Assembly (NCBI GenBank): GCA_902803365.1
Contig: CADCPU010000158.1
Coordinates: forward strand, 1 to 6,182
Origin: Oscillospiraceae bacterium
GTDB lineage: Bacteria > Bacillota_A > Clostridia > Saccharofermentanales > Saccharofermentanaceae
DNA: 6,182 bases
Reading direction: 5' to 3'
Below the pieces are notes generated by a model. The model saw only the letters and a program-made list of their open reading frames with translations, ran no database searches and was not told the DNA's origin. Numbering within the stretch: the stretch's first letter is position 1; each line of letters starts with the position of its first letter. Shown here in pieces: positions 1 through 6,075 of this stretch. The position numbers and the translations under genes are program-made.

Positions 1-2
1 CT

Positions 3-80
3 AATGGTAGTCAAAAGGTCTATGGAAGTTTTAGTGTAAGAAACGATATAAACTATATTTCACTGAACATATATGGATAA
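3..80 (+). CDS. Possible 3' end of an upstream gene (partial)
   Basis: One frame is open from the left edge to a TAA at 78-80 and encodes 25 residues that look like a protein C-terminus: alternating polar and hydrophobic positions with several Tyr, Gly and Asn, as in a final beta-hairpin (it ends SLNIYG). The other two forward frames stop early. I do not recognise the family. The stretch is short enough for an open frame to arise by chance, so the call rests on residue pattern and on its position before another gene start. Sequence left of the window would settle it. Confidence 0.3.
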   Translation, partial: NGSQKVYGSFSVRNDINYISLNIYG

Positions 81-111
81 GTGATAATGCCAAAGTAGAA
101 AGAGGATTAAT

Positions 112-168
112 ATGGAAAAGTATATTGAAGGAAATAAAGAAGCCTGGGAAGAAGCTTTGACCGGATGA
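112..168 (+). pseudogene. Truncated start of a SAM-dependent methyltransferase-like gene
   Basis: An ATG at 112 follows a usable ribosome binding site (GAAAGAGGA, 98-106) and opens an 18-codon frame ending in TGA at 166-168. The peptide contains NKEAWEEAL. From family knowledge, N-K-x-A-W-x-E-A near the N-terminus is typical of small class I SAM-dependent methyltransferases, which run to 200 residues or more. Here the frame stops immediately, and none of the catalytic fold (GxGxG SAM-binding loop) follows in any frame before the next gene. I infer the 5' stub of a gene cut off by deletion or recombination. It could instead be a short translated peptide with a chance resemblance. The stop codon is also part of the downstream promoter. 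Confidence 0.4.
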
Positions 169-185
169 TATAATGGCAATAATAT
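157..185 (+). promoter_or_regulatory. Promoter for the secreted DUF4214 protein gene
   Basis: Two overlapping sigma-A-type arrangements are visible. The first is an extended -10, TGATATAAT at 166-174 (TG, one base, perfect TATAAT), with no good -35. The second is TTGACC (157-162) and TAATAT (180-185) separated by 17 bases, a good -35 with a fair -10. Either would start transcription at about 181-192 and give a leader of roughly 25-35 bases before the ATG at 216. The choice between them cannot be made from sequence. Confidence 0.45.
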
Positions 186-215
186 GACATAAAACCCGAT
201 AAAGGAGGATAATGT

Positions 216-2471
216 ATGTTTTCTAGAAAAACGATGAATAAGACCATCGCATCTGTACTTATCATATTAATGTGTATGGCCTTGGTTCCGTTTATAGGAA
301 CACGTCATGTCAGGGCAGCAGGACCCGATACGGAACATTATACACGTGTTGACATGCGTTCCAGGCCCACAGTCTATCGTGGATCCGAGACGGTTACCTT
401 TGAATTCGATACTGAAGAGACGATGTCGTACAGGATCTTTGTTGATGAATCATCACAAAAAGCTACTAAGGGTGCTGATTCTGTAACGATCGAAGTCTAT
501 GATAAGGACGAGAAATTTATAAAGTCAACTGACAAATCTGACTTAACGGTCGAACTTGAAGGCGGAACATACTATTATGTTGTTTTCAGCGGCTGCGATC
601 AAGGATACGATGTCAGATTCACTTACAGTTTTGATGTTGATATTAAGGTCAAGGAACCCGGCAGCAACAGTTATGAATTGCAGTCGCACGGCGGATATAC
701 TTGGGGTAGGTTACACGGCGGATATTGGGACAGATATACTGTTGTGGACGGATCTGACATAAAAGCTGAGCTTAATGTCAGAAGCCTTCCGAGCGGTAAG
801 AAACTCAACTACAGTTGGTACAAGTTTAAGCAAGACAGCGAAGAGGTAGAGACGGTCGGGACTAAAAACAAGGCTCTTGATCTGAAACTCAACAAGCAGG
901 AAGGTGCTTACTATGTATGTAAAGTAAGCAGTACTGACGGTTTGTTTGATACGAGTATAATATTCAATTTGGAATCAATACCTTCGTTTACTTTCGAAAA
1001 CGGTAAATCAGCGGCCTATCAGATAATATCATTTAAGCCGGGAGAGGAACGCAAATTTGAATATCCTAAGACCGTATATGGCGGCGACGCCGGTGATTCA
1101 GCAAGCTACTATCTGGGCGAACAGTCTGGTAGTTGGAAATTCACGGCTCCCAAAGAAGAGCCGATCGTGATCCCGGCGGAGTGGAATTCTACTGCATTTT
1201 TTTGCTCCAAATCCATAGGCTCGTCAAGTGTTTATTACTATGTATTTGGTTTTGTTTTCGAAGACGGTGACGGCGAAAAGGTAAAGTGCGGACAGACTTA
1301 TCATATTGATAAAGAGGTTGGTAAGGGAGGATATGAACAGGTTATCTATTCCTTTACGCCGAGTAAGACGGGCACTTACGTTCTGAATGTTTCAAATATC
1401 ACAATTGATTATGCAGCTTTAGCTGTCTTTGATCCCAACAGAAAAGTTATAGGAGAGAACATAGGAAGAGGGGTAAATTCTGAAATTGGTTTTTCGGAAA
1501 AAGATGAAAATACTCGTCTCGAGATTGATCTGACAGCAGGAAAAACTTATCACATAGCGTTTCCTGTAATGAATTTCGGATTAGCATGTGATTTCACTAT
1601 CTCGGAAAAAACAGCTGAACCAACAGCGGCTCCTGCAACGGCAACGCCTACACCAAAGGCTGCTCCGACAGCGGTTGCACCTACAACAGCACCTACAACA
1701 GCTACACCGACACCTTCTTCTACTGATGAGCAGGAGTTGTCGTTCGAAGACTTTGTTGAGCGACTTTATGTAGTTGCTCTTGGCCGTGATTCCGAACCTG
1801 AAGGAAAAGCATATTGGTGCGAGCACGTAGGTAACGGAGAGCTTAACGGCGCACAGTGCGCTAATGAGTTCTTGTTCAGTGCTGAGTTTATAAATAGAAA
1901 ACTGAGTGATGAGGACTTCCTTAAGGTACTCTACAAAACATTCTTTGATCGTGATGCGGCAAATGATCCGGACGGATTCAATTACTGGCTCAACGCTCTG
2001 AAAACGGAAGGGCGTGATACTGTTATCAGCGGATTTATCAATTCTCCTGAATGGTGTAATGTCTGTGCTTTGTATGGAGTAAGGTCCGGTGCGGAATGGG
2101 CAAAGGCCACAATTGCTTCAAAGAATGCTACAGCATTTGCCACAAGGCTTTATACCGAGTGTCTCGGCCGTGAGCCTGAAGAAAATGGACTTGCGTACTG
2201 GAGCTTGGGCCTCACAAATCAGGAGTTCAGCGGAACACAGGCAGCCATGCAGTTCTTCTACAGTGCTGAGTTCTTGGATGCAAAGCATAACGATGATGAG
2301 TATGTCAACCGTTTGTACAAGACATTCATGGGCCGTGAACCTGACGAGGATGGAAAGGCATACTGGCTCAGTATACTTAAGGATGGCACATCGAGAGATG
2401 ACGTCTTTATGTCTTTCTCTGCTTGCCCTGAGTTCGATGACATCTGCAAGAAATACGCGATCATGAGATGA
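216..2471 (+). CDS. Secreted multidomain protein with four C-terminal DUF4214-type repeats
   Basis: The start is set by AAAGGAGG (201-208) seven bases before the ATG. Residues 1-35 form a signal peptide: Arg/Lys-rich start, hydrophobic core 11-27, likely cleavage after HVRAA, so the protein is exported. Residues about 50-145 form a beta-rich module resembling pre-peptidase C-terminal domains. Residues 185-250 look Ig-like (a Trp at 201 and a YYVC motif at 232-235). Residues 372-462 form a second pre-peptidase-like module (SFTPSKTGTYVL). A Thr/Pro/Ala linker spans 466-502. The rest, 509-751, carries four LY-x5-GR/DR...YW units at about 516, 571, 644 and 699, typical of DUF4214, whose function is not established. 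There is no sortase motif, no S-layer domain and no recognisable catalytic domain, so a released or loosely attached adhesive or substrate-binding role is only a guess. It is a single-gene unit between its own promoter and terminator. Confidence 0.93.
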   Translation: MFSRKTMNKTIASVLIILMCMALVPFIGTRHVRAAGPDTEHYTRVDMRSRPTVYRGSETVTFEFDTEETMSYRIFVDESSQKATKGADSVTIEVYDKDEKFIKSTDKSDLTVELEGGTYYYVVFSGCDQGYDVRFTYSFDVDIKVKEPGSNSYELQSHGGYTWGRLHGGYWDRYTVVDGSDIKAELNVRSLPSGKKLNYSWYKFKQDSEEVETVGTKNKALDLKLNKQEGAYYVCKVSSTDGLFDTSIIFNLESIPSFTFENGKSAAYQIISFKPGEERKFEYPKTVYGGDAGDSASYYLGEQSGSWKFTAPKEEPIVIPAEWNSTAFFCSKSIGSSSVYYYVFGFVFEDGDGEKVKCGQTYHIDKEVGKGGYEQVIYSFTPSKTGTYVLNVSNITIDYAALAVFDPNRKVIGENIGRGVNSEIGFSEKDENTRLEIDLTAGKTYHIAFPVMNFGLACDFTISEKTAEPTAAPATATPTPKAAPTAVAPTTAPTTATPTPSSTDEQELSFEDFVERLYVVALGRDSEPEGKAYWCEHVGNGELNGAQCANEFLFSAEFINRKLSDEDFLKVLYKTFFDRDAANDPDGFNYWLNALKTEGRDTVISGFINSPEWCNVCALYGVRSGAEWAKATIASKNATAFATRLYTECLGREPEENGLAYWSLGLTNQEFSGTQAAMQFFYSAEFLDAKHNDDEYVNRLYKTFMGREPDEDGKAYWLSILKDGTSRDDVFMSFSACPEFDDICKKYAIMR
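1611..1721 (+). repeat. Low-complexity Thr/Pro/Ala linker coding repeat
   Basis: This part of the secreted protein gene is built almost only from ACN, CCN and GCN codons and encodes residues 466-502. The motif TATPTP occurs twice (475-480 and 495-500), 20 residues apart. It is a flexible extracellular linker between the beta-rich N-terminal half and the DUF4214 repeats. Repetitive coding of this kind can change in length by slippage, so linker length may vary between strains. Confidence 0.65.
1740..2468 (+). repeat. Diverged tandem duplication encoding the DUF4214 blocks
   Basis: The C-terminal region is two related blocks, about 1740-2123 and 2124-2468. Landmarks recur at exactly 384 bases (128 codons): CAGTGCTGAG at 1877 and 2261, the LY...YW units at residues 516 and 644, and LYKTF at 572 and 700. 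Each block has two LY...YW units 55 residues apart, and three of the four units are followed by an F-x-x-S-x-E-F/W-like motif (residues 552, 607 and 680; a looser form lies at 734). This indicates an in-frame duplication of a two-unit block, followed by divergence. Confidence 0.65.
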
Positions 2472-2494
2472 TCTTGCAATAACAACTGATAATA

Positions 2495-2528
2495 AATGCC
2501 GCTCGATCTTATGAGGTCGGGCGGTATT
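2495..2528 (+). terminator. Intrinsic terminator after the secreted protein gene
   Basis: A 15-pair stem (2495-2509 with 2514-2528, including three G-U pairs) closes a four-base loop TATG. It is rich in G and C in the middle and leads into a T-rich stretch (TATTATTGTG, then TTTTT at 2541-2545). It begins 24 bases after the stop codon. It separates the secreted protein gene from the regulator operon. Confidence 0.75.
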
Positions 2529-2584
2529 ATTGTGATACAGTTTTTGTGGGGACAATGCAAAATTACGACCAAAACTACATTGGG

Positions 2585-2613
2585 TTGTTGATATGGTAGC
2601 AAAATGGTATAGT
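2585..2613 (+). promoter_or_regulatory. Extended -10 promoter for the regulator/transporter operon
   Basis: TATAGT at 2608-2613 matches five of six bases of the -10 consensus and is preceded by TG at 2605-2606, making an extended -10. A weak -35, TTGTTG (2585-2590), lies 17 bases upstream. The expected transcription start is about 2619-2621, which leaves a leader of about 25 bases before the ribosome binding site and ATG of the response regulator. I see no copy here of the TTGAC repeat array found downstream of the regulator gene. Confidence 0.6.
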
Positions 2614-2631
2614 CATACGAAAATAAAGTAC

Positions 2632-2637
2632 AGGAGG
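2632..2637 (+). promoter_or_regulatory. Ribosome binding site that decides the regulator start
   Basis: AGGAGG lies seven bases before the ATG at 2645, which is ideal. The alternative in-frame ATG at 2693, where the receiver domain proper begins, has only GGAG (2677-2680) twelve bases upstream. The longer start is therefore preferred. Confidence 0.6.
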
Positions 2638-2644
2638 ATCGACT

Positions 2645-3355
2645 ATGTATAGATCCTTTCCACTGTATTCAGACTTGGAGAATAAAGAAATAATGAAGAC
2701 GATCGCGATCATTGATGACGATATACATATTGGAGATATGCTGACGGAAGTGTTGTCGCAGGAGGGATATGCTGTTCTTCGTGCGTATTCCGGAACCGAG
2801 GCATTGTATCTTCTTTCACAGCACAGACCGGACTTGATACTTCTGGATCTGATGCTTCCGGGGCTGTCCGGAGAAGAAGTCCTGACCCATATTGAGAATA
2901 TCCCTGTGATCGTTCTTAGCGCCAAGGCCGATGTTCAGGACAAAGTAAGTCTTCTTCTCGGGGGGGCTGCTGACTATATGACTAAACCTTTTGAGACTAA
3001 TGAGCTTCTCGCGAGGATCACGGTCCAACTTCGTAAAGCGGAGAATAAACAGACTGATACTGTTTTGACCGTGGGTGATCTTCAGATGGATACCATATCG
3101 CAGGACGTGACCGTTAAAGGACAGGCAGTAAGATTGACCCGAACGGAATTTGCCATCCTTAAGCTGTTGATGACAAATCCGGAACAGGTGATCTCCAAGA
3201 GTATTCTGCTTGACCGTATCAGTATGGATACTCCTGATTGTACGGAACGTTCGCTGAAACAGCATATAAGCAATCTGCGGAAAAAACTGAAGGATGCCAG
3301 CGGGACAGATTATATCGAGACTGTCTGGGGCATTGGCTTCAAATTGGCAGAGTAA
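2645..3355 (+). CDS. OmpR-family response regulator
   Basis: This is a cytoplasmic DNA-binding response regulator of 236 residues. The receiver domain spans about 17-130, with the acidic pocket D24-D25, phosphoacceptor D68 (LILLDLMLP), the switch serine S92 and the conserved K114 in the TKPF motif. The winged-helix DNA-binding domain covers about 139-235, with a typical recognition region ERSLKQHISNLRKKL and a C-terminal wing ending WGIGFKL. The family normally starts just before the first beta strand, at M17 here. The extra 16 residues (MYRSFPLYSD...) are unusual but have the better ribosome binding site. A run of seven G lies at 2960-2966 within the sequence for the receiver's GGAADY segment. 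It is the first gene of the operon, and its partner kinase is the fourth. By context it most likely controls the ABC transporter genes that follow, perhaps through the repeats at 3358-3401. Confidence 0.95.
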   Translation: MYRSFPLYSDLENKEIMKTIAIIDDDIHIGDMLTEVLSQEGYAVLRAYSGTEALYLLSQHRPDLILLDLMLPGLSGEEVLTHIENIPVIVLSAKADVQDKVSLLLGGAADYMTKPFETNELLARITVQLRKAENKQTDTVLTVGDLQMDTISQDVTVKGQAVRLTRTEFAILKLLMTNPEQVISKSILLDRISMDTPDCTERSLKQHISNLRKKLKDASGTDYIETVWGIGFKLAE

Positions 3356-3357
3356 AT

Positions 3358-3401
3358 ATCTTGACCAATTCTTGACGTTTTTCTTGACCTCTTTCTTGAC
3401 C
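3358..3401 (+). promoter_or_regulatory. Four phased TTGAC direct repeats, candidate regulator binding site
   Basis: TTGAC occurs at 3361, 3372, 3384 and 3396, so the spacing is 11, 12 and 12 bases, about one helical turn. The fuller unit is TTCTTGACC (copies at 3381 and 3393; variants at 3358 and 3369). OmpR-family regulators commonly bind short direct repeats spaced by a turn, and lantibiotic-type regulators such as SpaR use pentanucleotide repeats separated by about six bases. Placement directly before the transporter ATPase gene suits an operator. Each copy also resembles a -35 element, but the best -10 downstream (TTGATA, 3407-3412) is poor. Confidence 0.5.
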
Positions 3402-3433
3402 ATTAATTGATAGGCTGAGGTCATCAAAGGAGG
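3388..3433 (+). promoter_or_regulatory. Possible hairpin covering the ATPase ribosome binding site
   Basis: As RNA, 3388-3401 (CCUCUUUCUUGACC) can pair with 3419-3433 (GGUCAUCAAAGGAGG). That gives five pairs (3397-3401 with 3419-3423), a 2x2 internal loop, three A-U pairs, a bulged G3429 and four pairs that bury GAGG of the Shine-Dalgarno sequence. The loop is 17 bases (3402-3418). If formed, it would lower translation of the ATPase and possibly of the coupled permease. The left arm is the last repeat of the TTGAC array, so the pairing might be a by-product of a CT-rich operator. Confidence 0.35.
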
Positions 3434-3442
3434 AATCCGATA

Positions 3443-4357
3443 ATGGAATACGTTTTACAAACCAATAGCCTGACAAAAAGATACAAAGACTTTCAGGCAT
3501 TAAACGGCCTGACCATGCACGTTCCCCAGGGATCTATCTACGGCTTCGTAGGCAAGAACGGCGCAGGAAAGACTACCCTTATCCGTCTGATATGCGGTTT
3601 TCAGACACCGACATCAGGAGACTTTACGCTGTATGGTATCAAGAATGACAGTAAAGATATCTCAAAATCACGCCGCCGTATGGGCGCTGTGGTTGAGACT
3701 CCTGCTATCTATCTGGATATGACGGCAGAGGAAAACCTGAAACAGCAATACATGATCCTGGGCCTTCCGTCTTACGACGGCCTGAACGAGTTGTTGAAGC
3801 TCGTCGGACTTGAACATACGGGAAAGAAAAAGGCAAAGCAGTTTTCTCTTGGTATGAAGCAGCGCCTCGGGATCGCGATCGCTCTTGTGGGAGATCCTGA
3901 CTTTATCATACTTGACGAACCGACTAACGGCTTGGATCCTCAGGGCATCATCGAGATGCGAGAGATGCTTCTGAAGCTGAACCGTGAGAATCAGATCACT
4001 ATATTGATCTCCAGTCATATCCTTGACGAACTCTCGCGTCTTGCTACCCACTACGGCATCATTGACAGCGGACGAATGGTGAAGGAGTTTTCTGCCAAGG
4101 AACTGGAAACTGCCTGCTGTAAGTGTGTCCGCATGGAAGTAACAGATACAAGAGCACTGGCTCACGTACTGGATGCCATGCAAATGGATTATAAGATCAT
4201 CTCACAGACTACAGCTGATGTATATGCCAAAGCAAATGTAACGCAGCTTGCAACGGCATTGGCAAAGGAAAACTGTGAGATCCTTTCAATGCAGGAAAAG
4301 GATGAGAGTCTTGAAAGCTACTATCTCTCTCTTGTGGGAGGCGGCTCCAATGCGTAA
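3443..4357 (+). CDS. ABC transporter ATPase, BcrA/LanF-like
   Basis: This is the ATP-hydrolysing subunit of an ABC-2 exporter, 304 residues and close to the usual size of bacitracin-resistance BcrA-like proteins. Motifs in order: Walker A GKNGAGKTT (37-45), signature FSLGMKQR (134-141), Walker B FIILDEP (154-160), D-loop NGLDP and switch His192 (SSHILDE). At the Q-loop position the protein has Glu85 (GAVVETPAIYLDMTAEENL) in place of Gln. This Glu, called the E-loop, is described for lantibiotic immunity ATPases such as NukF. Residues about 225-304 are the variable C-terminal region of this family. The start is supported by AAGGAGG (3427-3433) nine bases before the ATG. The stop overlaps the permease start by eight bases, which implies translational coupling. 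The expected partner is the permease that follows. The likely job is self-protection against, or removal of, a membrane-active peptide or lipid-linked antibiotic; the exact substrate cannot be read from sequence. Confidence 0.95.
   Translation: MEYVLQTNSLTKRYKDFQALNGLTMHVPQGSIYGFVGKNGAGKTTLIRLICGFQTPTSGDFTLYGIKNDSKDISKSRRRMGAVVETPAIYLDMTAEENLKQQYMILGLPSYDGLNELLKLVGLEHTGKKKAKQFSLGMKQRLGIAIALVGDPDFIILDEPTNGLDPQGIIEMREMLLKLNRENQITILISSHILDELSRLATHYGIIDSGRMVKEFSAKELETACCKCVRMEVTDTRALAHVLDAMQMDYKIISQTTADVYAKANVTQLATALAKENCEILSMQEKDESLESYYLSLVGGGSNA
4336..4341 (+). promoter_or_regulatory. Ribosome binding site that decides the permease start
   Basis: GGGAGG lies eight bases before the ATG at 4350, inside the end of the ATPase gene. 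The reading frame is open further upstream, to an ATG at 4248, but those 34 extra codons lie over the ATPase gene in another frame, and their predicted residues are basic and not membrane-like. The start at 4350 is therefore preferred. Confidence 0.7.
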
Positions 4358-5156
4358 GTTGTTAAATGCGAGTTTTTCGCGACTTTGGAAAAACAAGGTC
4401 TTCTGGATCGCCATTGCCTGTATTGTGGTTGCAGCAGTCATAATCAGCTTACAGATCGAGCTTGAGTCCGTGGAAACGGTAATGCTCAATGTGTTTCCCG
4501 TGATCCCGTTAGTCTGTGTTGTGTTTATATCTATTTTCATTGGCACGGAATTCGAGGAGAACACCATCCGCAACAAACTGATCGTGGGATATACGAAGAC
4601 AGAGATCTATTTTGCAAACTATCTTGTAAGTATAGTCGGTTCTCTTATCCTGCTGTTTGCGATCATTATTTTCTGCGGCATTACCGGTTTTGCGCAAACA
4701 GATAAGTTTATCCTGGAAGGAAAGCAGCTCGCCTTCGTGATCTTTTGCACCATCCTTATCACGATGATCGAATCAGCGATATGTGTGGGGATCGTTATGA
4801 ACGTAAACAAAACAGTATTTTCACTCTTGTTTGGATTACTGATCCTGTTTGGTCTTATGTTTCTCAGTGCCTATATTGAAAACTCACTGGGTGAGACTGA
4901 ATATGTTCAGCGAGTGATCTCAATATCCGCAGACGATGTGGCGAATTATGAGACGGTCCTCAATCCGCACTATGTCAGTGGTACGACACGTAAGGTAATG
5001 GAATTCGTATTGGATCTGCTTCCTACCGGACAGGCAGTTCAGATCAGTAATGTGAGTCTGGAGCGTTGCATGCGTTGGCCCGCACTGTCTGTTCTCTCGC
5101 TTGGCTTAGTTACTGTTGTCGGCTGGCTGCCATTCAGAAAGAAAGATAATCGATAA
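4350..5156 (+). CDS. ABC-2 type transporter permease, six membrane helices
   Basis: This is a 268-residue integral membrane protein, the channel partner of the preceding ATPase. Predicted helices are about 18-36, 48-66, 89-114, 127-149, 155-175 and 244-261. A short basic start (MRKLLNASFSRLWKNK) puts the N-terminus in the cytoplasm. The segment after helix 2, EFEENTIRNKLIVGYTKTEIY (67-87), matches the ABC-2 pattern in which a cytoplasmic coupling region reads roughly G-T-I-R-N-K-L-x-x-G. About 68 residues between helices 5 and 6 form the largest loop, predicted outside the cell. There is no large extracellular domain of the BceB sort. Only one permease is encoded, as in BcrAB, whereas LanFEG systems have two, so a homodimer is the likely form. 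It overlaps the ATPase gene by eight bases and lies 15 bases before the kinase gene. Confidence 0.9.
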   Translation: MRKLLNASFSRLWKNKVFWIAIACIVVAAVIISLQIELESVETVMLNVFPVIPLVCVVFISIFIGTEFEENTIRNKLIVGYTKTEIYFANYLVSIVGSLILLFAIIIFCGITGFAQTDKFILEGKQLAFVIFCTILITMIESAICVGIVMNVNKTVFSLLFGLLILFGLMFLSAYIENSLGETEYVQRVISISADDVANYETVLNPHYVSGTTRKVMEFVLDLLPTGQAVQISNVSLERCMRWPALSVLSLGLVTVVGWLPFRKKDNR

Positions 5157-5160
5157 CTTT

Positions 5161-5168
5161 AAGAGGTG
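5161..5168 (+). promoter_or_regulatory. Ribosome binding site that decides the kinase start
   Basis: AAGAGGTG, one base short of the ideal AAGGAGGTG, lies just before the ATG at 5172. An in-frame GTG at 5166-5168 would add two residues, but it sits inside this element and would have no ribosome binding site of its own. ATG 5172 is therefore preferred. Confidence 0.65.
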
Positions 5169-5171
5169 TTT

Positions 5172-6053
5172 ATGGAAGATCTGCTGCTGTTGATCATTGG
5201 AATATTGATCTTGATCGTCTTTGTGTTGTGCGCAAAGATATATTTCCTGTGCAGATCAGCGCGCGAGATCACAGAGTCCTTCCGTGATCGAATAGCAGCA
5301 AATACCAATACCCTTATCGACATATCATCACGTGATCCGTATATGTTAAAACTTGCGTCTGAGATCAATACTCAGCTTCGTTTGCTTCGAAAAGAACGTC
5401 ATCGCTATCAGCAGGGTGATCAGGAACTCAAAGAAGCAGTAACGAATATCTCACATGACCTTCGAACGCCGTTGACAGCCATCTGCGGATATCTGGATCT
5501 GTTGGAACGCGAAGAGAAGAGCGAAGCGGTCTGTCGCTACTTGTCTCAGATCGAAAACCGTACCGAAGCCTTGAAAAAACTGACAGAAGAACTGTTCCGA
5601 TACAGCATGATGTTGTCTTCTCAGGAGCTTAAGCCCGAGAAACTGGATATGGTCGCAGCGTTGGAAGAGAGTCTTCTCTCATTCTATGGTGTGATGAAGG
5701 AGAAGGGTATTAAACCTCAGATCTCCATGCCGGAAGCTCCTGTATATAGAGAGCTGGATAAGGTTGCCTTGAATCGCGTTTTCTCCAATATCATCAGTAA
5801 TGCGATCAAGTATTCAGAAGGAGATCTCTCCGTAACGCTGGAAGATAACGGGCGCATTACTTTTTCGAACACAACAAAAGAATTGGATCCGCTGGCAGTC
5901 GGCAGGCTCTTTGACGGGTTCTACACAGTGAACACCGGACGCAATTCTACCGGCTTGGGACTATCTATTGCCAAACTGTTGACTGAACGTATGGGTGGAA
6001 ACATAGAAGCGAAGTATGAAGCCGGACGGCTTTACATAACTATAGTGTTATAA
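5172..6053 (+). CDS. Sensor histidine kinase with one membrane segment
   Basis: This is a membrane-anchored kinase of 293 residues, the probable partner of the response regulator encoded at the start of the operon. Residues 4-27 form a single hydrophobic segment, with essentially nothing outside the cell. Residues 28-90 form a charged helical linker. The dimerisation and phosphotransfer region has His95 in SHDLRTPLT, with the usual acidic residue and Thr after it. The ATP-binding domain (about 160-293) has the N-box (N206 and N210 in NIISNAIKYS), an F-box (RLFDGFY, 245-251) and the G2 box GLGLSIAK (261-268). The usual G1 box DxGxG is not evident; the equivalent stretch reads ITFSNTTKEL. With no sensor domain, the signal probably comes through the membrane or the adjacent transporter, as proposed for intramembrane-sensing kinases of antibiotic-response modules. 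The stop is followed by no clear intrinsic terminator within the window. Confidence 0.93.
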   Translation: MEDLLLLIIGILILIVFVLCAKIYFLCRSAREITESFRDRIAANTNTLIDISSRDPYMLKLASEINTQLRLLRKERHRYQQGDQELKEAVTNISHDLRTPLTAICGYLDLLEREEKSEAVCRYLSQIENRTEALKKLTEELFRYSMMLSSQELKPEKLDMVAALEESLLSFYGVMKEKGIKPQISMPEAPVYRELDKVALNRVFSNIISNAIKYSEGDLSVTLEDNGRITFSNTTKELDPLAVGRLFDGFYTVNTGRNSTGLGLSIAKLLTERMGGNIEAKYEAGRLYITIVL

Positions 6054-6075
6054 TATTGAAGTAACATGCAAGGAT

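Noticed and set aside
212..226. Out-of-frame ATG four bases before the secreted protein start, giving a four-codon frame.
   Set aside because: It is only three bases from GGAGG, too close for efficient use, so probably not a regulatory mini-frame.
1581..1826. Long Arg/Cys-rich frame on the minus strand, and a Gln/Arg-rich frame on the plus strand, over the linker.
   Set aside because: Both are shadows of the repetitive Thr/Pro/Ala codons and have no ribosome binding site or protein-like composition.
3358..3401. A short CRISPR-like or tandem repeat array.
   Set aside because: The units are 11-12 bases with no spacers of CRISPR length and only four imperfect copies; operator-like repeats explain them better.
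3407..3412. TTGATA as a -10 element with TTGACC 3384-3389 as -35 (17-base spacer).
   Set aside because: It matches the -10 consensus at only two positions and has no extended TG, so I do not call an internal promoter on this basis.
2816..3427. A 203-codon minus-strand frame opposite the response regulator gene.
   Set aside because: The regulator on the plus strand has every family motif. The opposite frame shows no domain and has no credible start signal.
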